The translations under genes were made by a program, and so were the position numbers. A model generated the notes under the pieces. The model was given only the letters and a program-made list of their open reading frames with translations, searched no databases and had not been told where the DNA came from. 64,000 nt of DNA from Acarospora socialis (lineage: Eukaryota; Ascomycota; Lecanoromycetes; Acarosporales; Acarosporaceae): assembly GCA_025617375.2 (NCBI GenBank), contig JAMYGW020000005.1, forward strand, positions 992,001 to 1,056,000. Direction: 5' to 3'. Of the stretch, positions 1 to 11,345 are shown in pieces; position 1 is the stretch's first letter, and every line of letters begins with the position of its first letter.

Positions 1-848
1 AGCTGGAGATGCAACGGTATGCATCATTACGCACCGTCCTCTCCGGAGTGGTTGCAGCCAGTGGTGCGGAACGACGTCAGGTTAGTAGCCGGATTCTTGT
101 CGGCCTTGGATTGGGCAGCTATGGGGCGCTGATGATCGACACTCATCCAGGGTGGAAATCCATTCCAACGCATCCGGTGTCTGTGTGAAGGCAGCGTCTC
201 TGGAAACACATGCGACCCTCAAGGTTAATCTCTAGAGGTTGGCGTAGGTGAGTGAAGGTTCCCTTCACGGAAAGATCTACAATCCTTCTCAGGGTTAAGT
301 ACCGGTGTGTCCTTTTCTAAGGCGAGTTTGCACCCAACAACCGCTGGAATGGGCTCCTGGCGGTAGAATACGACCCTGAACTGCCTGCGCGGCAGCTGGC
401 TAGCTCGGAAGTTCAGAGTTGAGACGGATGTTGTTGAGGCTTCAAGTGTAGATCTTCACCTTCTTGGGTCTGCCAACTCAGGGCGGCCAGTCCTGACAGG
501 ACTGGCATCGTTGCACACATGACTCTGGAATCATTGGGTATCGTTGCGGGCTGAAGACGCCCGATGGACGAGACCACAATAATATTCCGTCGCATTTACC
601 CTTGTTGGGGTTCAAGCGTTAATCGAGCATGAAGCCCCAACTTTTTAACATTTACTCGTGCTCGTACGTACGTACGTTTCTTACCGAAGGTGACCTCACT
701 TCGCATTGGCTTAGTCAGACAAATTGTGTCGGAGATTGCTGGTTACCTACTCCCTCAGAGTCTGATCTATGTACACCGATTCGAACTCATATACATCGAG
801 TGAGAGCACCAGTCAACACTTGCGCTAGTATCATCACTCCGGAAATCA
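1..848. other. intergenic, no gene recognised
   Basis: I see no open frame with recognisable protein character on either strand and no tRNA-like structure. A short ACGT run (about 663-677) is the only simple repeat. It lies downstream of the minus-strand Izh3 gene and may hold its 3' UTR and terminator. Confidence 0.5.
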
Positions 849-2384
849 TTAAAACATGTGACACTCCTCCTGAGCCCGCTGAAAAGCTCCGGAAAAGAAG
901 TCTTGCATAGCAAAATAATGGAAGAGAATGCCACCCAAGACGGCCAGATGCCATATGTTATGGCTCCCACCAATGTAGTCGAACCAACCAGGGCACCACC
1001 TCTCAGGTATCTGCGCCGCATAGATGAGTGCCCCAACCAGATAGACAGACACGCTCTTCATAACCGGGGCGTAGAAGTAGTACGACCATTCGGGTCCTCG
1101 ACTCAGGTTGAGCTGAATGACTGGTGCGAACCCCGTCGCGCCAAGCGCTACATAGAAGGCGACACGAGCCCAGTTCATATCTGCGCGGTTGAAGGTTGGA
1201 TGCCACGGAAGGATGACGCCACCAATACCGAGTGTTGCTGTGCACACGATATATGTCCACCGGCTGACAGGTTCACAGTAGAAGGCAGTGTACTCCGTTG
1301 TCATGATCGACGCTGCGATGAGAAGAGATATTCCCGTATAATCCACGCACGCGAATCGCTCCATGAGGTTTTGCTCGGCGATACTATTCATCGTGTGCCA
1401 TAGCGTACTGCAGACGAGGCATTTGCAAGCCGCAAAGAAGAACACCGCCGCGATGAAGACGTCGGCTTTGGTGGATAAGGAAAAGTTGACGGATGTCGGA
1501 TAGAAGTAAAAGGCGATGGACAAGACGATAATCAAGCCTATGGCATGAGACCAGATGTTGACAAGTTCGTTGGAAACATTGAACGCCGAGCGGACGCAAT
1601 CGATCTTTGACTCGGTGAATCGATAGCCTTTGACGATATGTGGATTGACTCGCCATGGATGAGGGAGGTCTTCATATCGGATCAAGCCATGCTCTTGTGC
1701 TCTTTTGACGGCGTTCTCAATACTTTCCGTCAGTGTCTCTTTCGCCCTTCGTGCCACCTCAAAGCCCTCGTCAACGACTTCCTTTGCTTTCTCTATCCCT
1801 TCATCCACCCGTCGCCTCCCTTTATCTATAACTCCCGAAAGTCCGCTATCCCGTATATCATGTGCTTTGGCTTCAAAATCGGCCAGTATCCCCTCCATCA
1901 GCTTCATACTTGCTTGAGCCTTGGCTTCTAAGCTTTCCCTAGTCGTTAAAACGTCGTTGTATCGTCCTTCTAAGGTCTCCACCAGAACCTTCGCCCTGCG
2001 TCTTCCGGCGCCGATGAGCTCTCCGGAAACATGTGAGCATGAGTCCCGCACAGCCTCGAGAGTTGTGTAAGCTCGACTGATACCAGCATCCAGGCGTAGG
2101 TTACCATAGTCCTCCAGCCATGCGAGTCGTCGTTCCAGCTCGGAAAGGAAAAGGTCCACCTAATCCTCGTGAGCACTGTTACACGGTTATCGCTCGTTAA
2201 GGTAACATACTCTAAGATAGGTAGCATCCGCATCCAAATCACTGGAATGTCTCCGCAGTGAGTGATATGAAGAGTGTCGACGGCGTGGGTTGAGGGGTAT
2301 CCGTTCAGGCGAGTGTCCTGAACTGCGCCCCGTTGGTCTGTCGCCGTAGGACTCCACGGTTAAAGACGGTGATGTACAAGCCAT
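849..2384 (-). CDS. IZH3: Izh3-like PAQR/haemolysin-III family membrane protein
   Basis: This is a seven-transmembrane protein of the PAQR (adiponectin receptor/Izh) family, which in yeast affects zinc and sterol homeostasis. The model has two exons: 2384-2211 (ATG at 2384, 58 codons, Ser/Arg-rich) and 2159-849, joined across a 51 bp intron (2160-2210, GTATGT...TTAG), giving 494 residues. The first roughly 250 residues are hydrophilic, helical and Lys/Glu-rich, the long N-terminal extension typical of Izh3 rather than the shorter Izh1/2/4. The C-terminal half holds about seven hydrophobic segments. PAQR motifs are visible: an early SxLWH element (VCSTLWH) and a late HNIWHLAVLGG..FH segment that supply the metal-site histidines. 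Exon 2 has no ATG of its own at the junction (GTG), which supports the upstream exon. Family assignment is firm; the zinc or sterol role is inferred from yeast. Confidence 0.88.
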
Positions 2385-3177
2385 GGAGAACAAAGTGATG
2401 TTTCGCTTTCGGGGCGACGATATATATGACGACTATGAGTGGTGGTGGCTGACGGTGACGTATGGGGGATTTTGTTGGGCGGACCGATGCGGCCAAGGTA
2501 AGTCGCTCCAAAACGCCTTTCTTATTATATTATAAAGAAAGATTCGAAACCTTGCGCAAATATCTAGCGATATGTACAAAGACCTCACGCAATCGAGTCA
2601 ATCGTCGTCAAGTAGTGGGGACGTTGATGTCGAATCCATAGTCGATAAGGTGAGAGGCAGAAGCAGAAGCGGAGAGTTTGGGTTGACCCTACATTAGGAC
2701 AGAGAGGTATCCTGCGAGGGGCGACTCGCTAATCTCTCAAATGTGCTGCTTTTGGTTTAGCGCCCACGTTAGCTTGCATCTAGCTAGATGTTCTAGATCT
2801 CTGTGCCCAGCAACCTCGGTGAAACTCTCCTTAGGTACGGAACAAGGCCGGTGGAGAACAGTGACAGAAGCACATTCAACCCGTGTTCTCTGATTGTATT
2901 TACATACGACATTTAAGCTACACCAGGCGACGTGATGGTTAGACCATCAAGGTGTAATGTGTTCTATAAACCAGCTTATATTCAATCATTCAAAATAGCA
3001 GAGATCTACCTTGTAAGCCCTTTGCCGCATATACCATGTACCAATGAAGCCTGAATGCCAGCCAGACCCATCCACACCATGCAAAATCCTAGATCATTAG
3101 ATCCAAAGGCGGGTATCGTGACAAGCATTTATAAACGCCATAAGAATGTGGACCCTTAAGATATAAATCCGTCCAAT
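2385..3177. other. intergenic: Izh3 upstream region and palF 3' side
   Basis: No convincing coding region. The part next to 2384 should be the Izh3 promoter and 5' UTR; the part next to 3178 should be the palF 3' UTR. Nothing repetitive stands out. Confidence 0.5.
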
Positions 3178-5585
3178 TTACCTCTCGTACCGCGGCAATG
3201 ACTCTCTAGCAGTCGAGATGATACCTGATCCGGTATCATGATGAAGATAACTTGGAGATTGTTGATTATATTCTTCGTCTTCTGGTAGTGCTGGAGCACT
3301 TGGCTCCAGGTTTGTACGCTCCTGTGCGCCATTTCTCGCGCTGGGAGCGTACAGTCCTTCATCGTCCGGGAAGTCTTCTGGTGCACTTGCCTCTAACTGG
3401 AGCCTGCGCCGCTCAAGTTCCTGCTTATCCTCACCGGTATAAGATCCACCCCCTTCAGTGATGCCATTATCGACCGATGGTATGATGGTCTCCGCCGAGC
3501 GGGTAGATGGTCTACCGTGAGCATAAGCGTAGGTGCTAGATTCGCCACTTTCTCCAACGCGAATTGTGTTGTCGACTGCAAAGGTGCCTAGTTGTCCGGG
3601 CGCTGTGGGCGTATGATCAGTGTTCAAAGAGTTGACCTCTGCGGGTGGCTGACTGGGAAGGAGCCGCTCTTCGGCCCTCCGAATCCGGGTCTTTTCATCC
3701 ATGGCATCTTCGTTCTCGACAACCGGTGGAGGAACAGCTGCCGTGGGAGAGTGTAGGATGGGGTGGGGCTGAAGGGTCTCAGTTAACCCCCCAGTACCAC
3801 TATATGACGGGAAAAAATGGACGCCGTCTTGCGGTACGCATGTCTGCCAATCCTCCGGGTCGTCAGGTAATCTCACGTCGGTTGATTCTGGCGGGATGAA
3901 ACTTTCTTGGTACTCTGCCTGCTGCGTCTGAGGGCCCCGGGTATTCCGTTTTCTCCCACTGTCTCTGGTGCCAACAATGACTTCAAACAAGCATGCAGCA
4001 ACACTTCTTTCTCGTCGAATTTGATCCGTGTCAAGTATACTGCCGCTAAATGTGGACACAATTTCTCTTGTGCCATTTTCGTCTCGCTGTAGAATGTGGC
4101 TGTTATTTTGAGAATCATTGAGGACACTCGACCTACTCAGGCGAGGAAGGAGATTATCCAGTCCGGCCTGGAGCTTGCCGCGTAGGTCGATAATAACCTC
4201 GACGTAGTACTTGAAGCTGATCATCGCTCCAGGTACAGATGATATGGTAGGAAAAGAGTCTTCAGGCACCCTGACGGATGTCTTCACAAACGCAGTCAGG
4301 CTTCGAGGATCCACTATGAGTGGTGCAAAGGTTTGTGACAAGTCTTTGCGGAAGACTCCACTCGACACGGCTGACGATAAGGATAGGCCAGTCAAACCAG
4401 ACTTCGACTTTGGGTAGTAGTCATGATTGGATCTGACTACGCCTTTGCCCTTACCAGTTGGCTCGGCTGAGATCGCAGGATGGGTATCAATGCGGCCCTG
4501 ACGGTACAGTGTGACAATAATGCCTTCCAAGCTCTTGATAGGTTTAGTGTGATTTATAGATATTCTTACTGGTATAACGTCGCCAGGAAGACAGCCGGCT
4601 CGGACAAGCTCAATTGTCGCCGTGATGGTCTTGTCTGCCTGCGACGTCGTGATACTTTGGGAATCGCTGTCTTTGGCGGACAAGGATCTAGGTCCGGCCT
4701 TGGAGCTTCGGGTACTGTTGCTGACAGCACTTGGAGTGCTTGCCTCACTCGGAGCAGGACTGTGAACCGGTCGGTCGAGAGGCTGGGCTTCGCCTCGTGG
4801 AACGCTCTCGGCACTCGCGGTAGGACCGCTGCTCGACCGGGTTAATGGAGGCCTCGTTGAAAGTCGTTTTAAATCTTTGGGCTTGATCTTCTTCTCTCGT
4901 GAGATTGGATTCAAGGTGATCATCCGTTGCTTCGGATGGGACAATGGTGCGACATCGACTGTCTGCACTAGGTAAACTTTGCGATCGCATGAGGACGTTG
5001 GGGATATAGTTGTCGGTCGGGTTATCGTTGAGGTGATTATATATGATATTGTTCCTCTTTCGAACTACATCGACTGTTGAGTTGCTATCACTCCAATGAC
5101 AAGCTGTCGGCACTTACATCGATACTGCTGGGCACTCCCTTTGAAGGGAAATCAAGCTCGAAGTTGAACTCGTAGCGCCCGACATCCAGCCGGCCCTCTC
5201 CACACAGGGTAATTTCATCCTCAAACAACGATGCGTATCCATGTTTAAGTTGCTCATTTCCCTTCTTCATTCGGCCGGTACCCATAAAACCGCTATCAGG
5301 ACTAATGCCATCGCCCGGCGCATTCGCCGTGTTGAAAACCCTGACGTGACCATGAAGGCGTACGACCAGATGCGTAACCCTCACCGGTTTGACGACCGTC
5401 AACACCACGGCACCTTTCACCACGTCTCCTGGCGCGTACTGACGATGGGGCTCGTCCGGCCTTATGTAGAACTCCGATAGGTTTCGAGTCCGAGTTGCGA
5501 GCGGGGAAGCCAATCTCGAGAGGATCGCCCGACTCCTCGAGGAGATGGAGGACGACACGTCATTTGATGTTGGATTCATTAGCAT
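3178..5585 (-). CDS. palF: pH-response arrestin PalF/Rim8
   Basis: PalF/Rim8 is the arrestin-like adaptor that couples the plasma-membrane pH sensor PalH/Rim21 to ESCRT components and so to proteolytic activation of PacC/Rim101. Exon 1 is 5585-5118 and exon 2 is 5064-3178, separated by a 53 bp intron (GTAAGT...GTAG), giving about 784 residues. Arrestin-N is in exon 1 and continues into exon 2 (YAPGDVVKGAVVLTV, VRVTHLVVRLHGHVRVF, then FERGTISYIITSTITRPTT just after the junction). Arrestin-C runs from about residue 300 to 530 (IELVRAGCLPGDVIPV). The rest is a long disordered Ser/Pro/Glu tail ending SLPRYER, as I remember PalF proteins ending. The frame is open upstream of 5585 but has no earlier ATG; the arrestin fold is complete from here, so the first ATG (5585) is taken, with a second at 5579. 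Confidence 0.92.
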
Positions 5586-6599
5586 TAAGACCTGTTCGTA
5601 TGGTGTCTGATCACTGGTTTGAGGTCTGGATTGTGATCGCAACTTGACCGAGGAATCGATGACGGGTAGTGCTTCAATTGTTGATTTATACTGCGTAGAT
5701 CATGAGAAGTCATTAGCCTAAGACGTAAGGCAGGCAGAGGTGTCAGCATCAATGGTCTGTACATTGTTCGGAGTAGGTGGGGGAGTTGGCTGCTCCACGG
5801 AGGTAAAGCATGTTGAAGGTGCACGGACTTGCGCACCGTCCTAGCGACAGTAGCTTCTCCTTATGATCAACCAGCATGATGGAGAGTAACGAGTGGAACC
5901 GAGTAAATAATGGAGGGGATGCCTCAACCAACTTCGAGAAAGACGGTGAGGTAGGAAAGCTGAGTGGTGTGGGGACATACCTACTCAGCTCCGCCAGACA
6001 TTGCGACATAACGTTACTCAACTGTAGCCAAGCATTGCCAAGAGCGGGCCAGCCGTAATCTGATATATTTAGAGCGCAAGTCCCTGGGTCCCGACCGGAT
6101 GGATAAGTGAAGATTTTCGCGTGCTTCAAGCCGATGCCAAAGTCTTGGTAAAGTCTTGGTAAACTTGGTACAGGCAGAAGGAGGAGGTCGTCACTTTAAG
6201 TCTAATAGTTACCTCCTAATCTGGACTATAAACGTTGGGTGCTCCGGCAATAATAGCCGGGCCCGAGGCCTGAACACTCAAGAGCACTGGCGTCATCTAT
6301 GCAGTAAAGACAAACTTCTCCGGTGCATGTCCGGGTAATCACTTACTCACCGCAGGTCCGAAGAGACTGGGCTGTAAAACAAGGGACACGTGGAAATCAG
6401 ATGATTCTCACGTTATGCGGCAGTGATACGCTCGTAATGGTGTAGCTAATCAGCGTTGATGCTGTGCCTTCCAACTCCTAACTCTGTGGCGTAAAGACAA
6501 GCTTCCACTAAGGCACGAATGCCAGGATCCATTTGAGCAAGCCATCGAAGGCTTATACCATCGGCGATTCCTTGAATGCCACCCTTGACTGCAAGGGGG
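5586..6599. other. intergenic: palF promoter, mnd1 3' side
   Basis: The palF upstream region. A short direct repeat of an 11 bp unit (TAAAGTCTTGG, about 2.6 copies, 6139-6170) is present. A 126-codon minus-strand frame (5749-6129) has no recognisable domain and no codon-bias support, so it is not called. Confidence 0.45.
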
Positions 6600-7309
6600 C
6601 TAAAGCTCTCTCAGACCCTCTCCCTCCACGTACTCGCTACCATAATACATCAATCTGATCTGCTCCAGGGCTTCCCTGTCGCCTCCCGTCAACGTGCCCA
6701 GATACCCCTCAAGCACATATATATTATCCGTCCACCTCTCCGCCGCCAGTTTGAACCACTCAAATTCCTCCCTCCTCCTAGCTATTTCCTCCGGATCGTT
6801 ATCGCGGTACCCCACCAGCTCTTTCTTCAACCCCTCCACCTCTCCCATCAAACTCTCCCTCTTTTCCAACAACCCCTCCCTCTTGCTGCCTTCCCCCTGC
6901 TCCATCCCACCCCTGACGTTGCCCGCCTCCTCGATCTTTTCCTCCAACTCACGCACGCTGGCGTCCACCTTCGCCTTGTCCGCCCTCAGACCCTCCAGTA
7001 CGTCCTCCCTCTTTTTCTTCTCCTCACCCGCAAAACTCCAGTACCAGTTCCCGCTGCCGATCTTCTCGACCCGGATCTTGCCCTCGTCCGAGAGCGCTTG
7101 CAGGTAGTCTTTGACCTGCATGCCGTTGATGGATGCTACCTGCGGCAGGGTCTTTTCGAGGTCTCTGATGCTGTGCGCCGTGCCGGATTTGTGGAACCAT
7201 GTTAGGATGAGCGCCTGTTTGGCGGCTGGTGGAAGCGTTTTGGGGGCCTGTGGTCAGGGTTAGAAAAGCGATATGCGATTGGAAGACGTGTGAGGGAACT
7301 ACGGACCAT
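6600..7309 (-). CDS. MND1: meiotic recombination protein Mnd1
   Basis: Mnd1 forms a coiled-coil heterodimer with Hop2 that assists Dmc1/Rad51 strand invasion between homologues in meiosis. The coding exon 1 is just the ATG (7309-7307), followed by a 59 bp intron (7248-7306, GTCCGT...CACAG) and exon 2 (7247-6600), for 216 residues, close to the yeast length of about 219. The start of exon 2 (APKTLPPAAKQALILTWF, then HKSGTAHSIRDLEKTLPQ) is the N-terminal winged-helix domain, with the conserved GSGNWYWSF near residue 70. A long heptad-like coiled coil follows from about residue 80 to 150, and the conserved C-terminal region with RWTDNIY and IRLMYYGSEY closes the protein. No domain is missing. 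Expression is expected in meiosis only, which is inference. Confidence 0.9.
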
Positions 7310-7852
7310 TGCGAAGGGCGTTGTAATAGATTACGCTGATCTGAGACAGAGAATACGAGCTGCGCTGTGAAGTTGAGGCTGAAGTGGTGACGACTGGGTT
7401 TGATGGTGCTTGTTCCGTTTAGGGCTCGCTTCCTAAGGGCTTCACAGAGGTCATGTTTGTAGATAAGATATCCGACTCACACTCTTGCATGAGTCTTGGA
7501 GTCGGTGGTCGAGAAACTTTTTAACTTGATCATGCATGCTCTTCGAGACTGAGCTGAGACGATAAAGTCGTCACAGCAATATCACATGAATTGTGTCCTC
7601 ATCTCATTTATATATAATGTCCCCGTTCTCACTGTCGACCCAACACGGATGCTCCCGCGTCAAAACTCGGCATGGAAATCTCGGGCTAAACTCTGGTATA
7701 TAACTGCTTTGTATCAACAGAGCACTCCTTCTGTTAGGTCTTTATGTGGAGTTGATGGCAATCTGTCAGACTGGGTCTAGCCTCACTGCGGATTGTCTTC
7801 GTGAAGAAAATACACAGAAAGGATTATTCAGCGTCATGAGTGGCCTCATCTA
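7310..7852. other. intergenic
   Basis: This holds the mnd1 upstream region and the 3' flank of the hydrolase gene, both read on the minus strand. No extra gene or repeat seen. Confidence 0.45.
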
Positions 7853-8754
7853 CTATAAGTACTTGTTAAAGAAAGAAATGCCTTGTTCGCATGCATCATC
7901 CATCGCCTTCTTGTCTTTCTCACTGCTCCAGTCGCTCCTGAGTGCAAACCCGTGCACCTGATCCTCATAAATCCGAATCTCGTGCGGCACATCAGTTTTC
8001 TTTGCCATAACTTCTTGGATCTGGCCGATGCACTTCTCGTCCAACAGACTATCCTTGGTGCCAAGTGCCAAGCTCAGGGGTTTTGTAACGGGTTCGAAGT
8101 CTGCGGGAATGGAGACGAGTGAAGGATGGCAAGCATAGGCGGCATCGGCGCCTCCGATGCTGGTACCGTCCGCATTCTTGGTTGGCCCATGCGCCTCGAG
8201 GATTACGTACCGCCCTCCCCAACAAAAGCCAATGGCACCAATCTTGTCGGTGCCGGGAATCATCCTTACGGTGTTTATGAAGCCATCGATGATCGGCTTG
8301 CTGACGCCTTCACGGTGCTTGAGCAGCCATGGAGGAAGGGTCGTGGCGACAGTCGCGGTGTTCTTGGCCGTGTCGACCATACTGGCATTCTCTTTGTCCT
8401 TGAGACGGGGCTCTACACTCTGGAGGAAGTCGATTGGAAGCGAGTCGCCTTGGTGAACGTCGGGAATGTAGGCGTAGAAGCCAGCTTTGGCGTAGTTATC
8501 TGCTAAAAGGCGGACGTTCTTGAATTCCCAGCCAAAGACTGATGGAGATTGGTCAGAAGCGATTGGGTTTTGATATGGTACCGAAGATACTACGCACTGT
8601 CGACGACGAAGATAATGGTCTTCGTCTTCGCCTTATTCTTAGGCTCAGAGACATAGGTTTGAAGACCGCCGATGGTCTCGACATGACCAACTGGAGTCCC
8701 TTCGTGAACTTTGCCGGAAAGGCAACAAGAGCTCATTCCCACGCCCGTAGACAT
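7853..8754 (-). CDS. dienelactone hydrolase family protein
   Basis: An alpha/beta-hydrolase of the dienelactone hydrolase family, cytosolic and about 280 residues. Exon 1 is 8754-8598 and exon 2 is 8538-7853, with a 59 bp intron (GTGCGT...CATCAG); the junction restores IIFVVD-IFGWEFKNVRLLAD. The Cys-Asp-His triad is visible: Cys158 in GFCWGG, Asp215 in LALGTKDSLL and His248 in QVHGFA. The start MSTGVGMSSCCLSGKVHEG with its SCCLSG motif is usual for fungal members. Bacterial enzymes open dienelactone in chlorocatechol breakdown, but the substrates of fungal paralogues are mostly unknown, so the function stops at hydrolase. It is transcribed divergently from the 3beta-HSD-like gene 731 bp away; co-regulation is possible but unproven. 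Confidence 0.88.
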
Positions 8755-9485
8755 GATGAGGGTTGACAGATTTGGTTAGGCGAGTGGCAGCGAAGACGGT
8801 AGTGATGAGGAAAGAGAACAGGCACGGATGAAAACAACATTGTAAGGGTCTTCAAGTCCATAAGGTAAGTGGTACTTGTCCTGATTAGGGTCGGAGTCTC
8901 TGGCCTACCCATTTGCCATTCGCCCTTATCCCGAGGGCATTTGTGAACTGGGTGAACTCAAAATGTTATTAAGGTTAGGTAACTTAGAAGAATGACCGTG
9001 AGTTGCCCCACTACGTTCGTGACCCGATTGGAGTTTCGGCCTTTCGTGTTCCGTCTTCCGAGCGGGGTGCCTAGTGTGTAAGGTACATGTCATGGAGCTC
9101 CCGGGATCATTCCCTTCGGGTGTTCTCTTAGTGATGTAGAGACGGGCTTACCTCCGTGATCATCTTCGAGTTTGACGATTTCTATTCGCACAGCTGTCCT
9201 ATCTCCCCGAGCAGTTTTCCGTGTGGCGGACAGGTCTGACCTGCTCGTGATGTCGAATGACTGCTATGGATGATTCATAATCTAAATCACAATGCGGATA
9301 ATCGCGGGACGTCATGATACCTGACATACTCTACCTGGTAGGTCTCTTGTTTGATAGGTTGCTTGTTAGTTCTGTACTTCTGCTACCCATGGTGTTACCG
9401 TCTGCTTATCAATCCATCTCCTTGTGGTCTTCTCTCTCTATATTTCGTCCATCAGTCAATTCCACCTATATCATGTGCAGGAGCA
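8755..9485. promoter_or_regulatory. divergent intergenic region
   Basis: A 731 bp spacer between the hydrolase (-) and the dehydrogenase (+), so both promoters must lie here. I could not assign individual factor sites. Confidence 0.4.
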
Positions 9486-10911
9486 ATGTCCATCTCCAGC
9501 GCTCTGGTCACTGGTGGGACGGGTTTCGTTGGTTCAGCCATTATCGATGCGCTCCTCAAACAGCACCCTGAATGCGCTATCGCGTCCCTCGACATCAAGC
9601 CCGCGAATGGTGATGTGCAACGGCGACCTACTGTTAATTACCTTACCGTGGACATCACAGATGCCAAGGAAGCTTCGAGAGTGGTTCAAGCGACCAAGCC
9701 TTCCGTAATCATCCATGCAGCCGGTATCGTCCCACGGCTCACGAGCAGATACACCAGGAAGGAACAGCCTCTGGTCTGGAGGGTCAATGTCGAAGGCACG
9801 CGGAACATGTTGGCTGCCGCAAAGAAAGCTGGAGTGGACTCATTCGTATACACCAGCAGCTGCTGCTCAGTCACGGATGACCTGAAGTATCAGTATCCTA
9901 ACGTAGACGAAACGTGGCCGACCTCACATCATTCTTTGATCTACGGAGAGTCGAAAGCGAGTCTCTCAGCCAGCTAACGTACATGATTGCAAGCTTACCT
10001 ATCAGCAGGCAACTGCGGAAGCGCTGGTGCTGGATGCCTGTTCGGAAACCCTTGCAACATGTGCTATTCGTCCCTCGGTCATCTTCGGTCCCGATGACTA
10101 CCAGCTAATTCCATCGGTTCACGCCTGCATCGCAAAGCTCGAGACACCCTTCATTATCGGCAGCGGTGACAACCTATGGGACGTCACCTATATCAGCAAC
10201 ATCGCGGACGCACACATCCTCGCCGCTGAAAATTTCATGACTACAAGGACCGCTGCGGGCGAGGCTTTCTTTGTCTCCAACAACGAACCAATCCCTTTCC
10301 GAGACTTGTGCCTCGAGGTGTGGAAGCACTTTGGACACTACCCTCCATTTGAGGTTCATATCCCGGAAAAATTGGCGCGGCTTGCAGGCTATACGGCGGA
10401 ATGGATAACCTGGCTGACGGGGACACCGACGACGTTGAGTAGCGGGAGTGTAATCGATGCCTGCAGCACGCGGTATTGCAGTGGGGTGAAAGCGAGGAAG
10501 ATCCTCGGGTACGAGCCGCGTGTCGGGATTGAGGAGGGAATACGGATAAGCTGCGAGGTAGGGCTGCATATATACGAGGACTCGGAGCTTGGCTGATGGT
10601 GATTTTAGGCATACGCCAAACGATTGGCGCACAATGTCATTGGAAACGCGAACGGTATGAATGATCATGTTGTAATGAATGGGAAACGGGGCATGAACGG
10701 ACATGCCGAAACTCCGGGTCACAAGGAGCAGAGTAGTGACGGGCACTCGAACGGATATATCAAAGCTAGCAATGGCACCTCGGCGCTCCGATATCGCAGC
10801 GAAGAGACAGTCAAGAACAGGAGTTGTAATGGAAGCATGAACGATAACGGAATCATGAGGACTGGGAAGGGTATCAATGGCTACATTTTCAGTAATGGCG
10901 TTAGTATATAA
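9486..10911 (+). CDS. 3beta-HSD / sterol-4alpha-carboxylate 3-dehydrogenase-like SDR with Asn/Gly-rich tail
   Basis: An extended short-chain dehydrogenase using NAD(P), related to Erg26-type C-3 sterol dehydrogenases. Three exons are inferred: 9486-9956, 10009-10557 and 10609-10911, about 440 residues. The Rossmann motif TGGTGFVGS is near residue 9 and the catalytic YGESK ends exon 1. Intron 1 (9957-10008) needs a GC donor (AAA|GCGAGT) with branch site GCTAAC and acceptor CAG; this is the only junction that restores the family sequence YGESK-ATAEALVL, because the only GT options are out of phase or lie past a stop. Intron 2 (10558-10608) joins GIRISCE to AYAKRL, as in relatives. Exon 3 then adds about 90 residues rich in Asn-Gly pairs. 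If intron 2 is kept, translation stops at 10596. Erg26 itself is usually a conserved single copy; this divergent form may be a paralogue with another substrate. Confidence 0.82.
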
Positions 10912-11345
10912 CTTAATATTAATAATACGAACGATAAATCTAGGCAGACGAATCCGTTGCTCCTTCGAGCTCACAGAGAGACATTTCAATAAGCGTTGTC
11001 CAGGCGAACTGAAGTGACAATGTTGACTGGGGGGAGAGGCAGAGGACTCCTGTTAAGGTGTTACTGGACCCGGTCCCCAACCGTCACCTAAGCTTCTTTA
11101 CTGCAAGGAGTACGGGAATATCCTGCAGCAAGGCATTCTTTCTTTTCTATACCAGCATCGTGGCTCATGCCATGCTGAAGCCATATGTGTGGATACAACA
11201 TCTTGCCAATGTCTAAGACGTTCAGACACGTACTCTTTGCACTATTGACGGACAAACGTCTATACACTGTAGAAGCCGACTTTCTCTTCGAAACAACTAT
11301 CCCCACCTTTCATGAAACTCTCAGAAAAGACACACCTCCGTCCCC
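10912..11345. other. convergent 3' intergenic
   Basis: Lies between the ends of two convergent genes and presumably carries both 3' UTRs. No gene seen. Confidence 0.45.

Noticed and set aside
5749-6129. 126-codon minus-strand frame upstream of palF
   Set aside because: PalF is complete without it, and it has no own domain.
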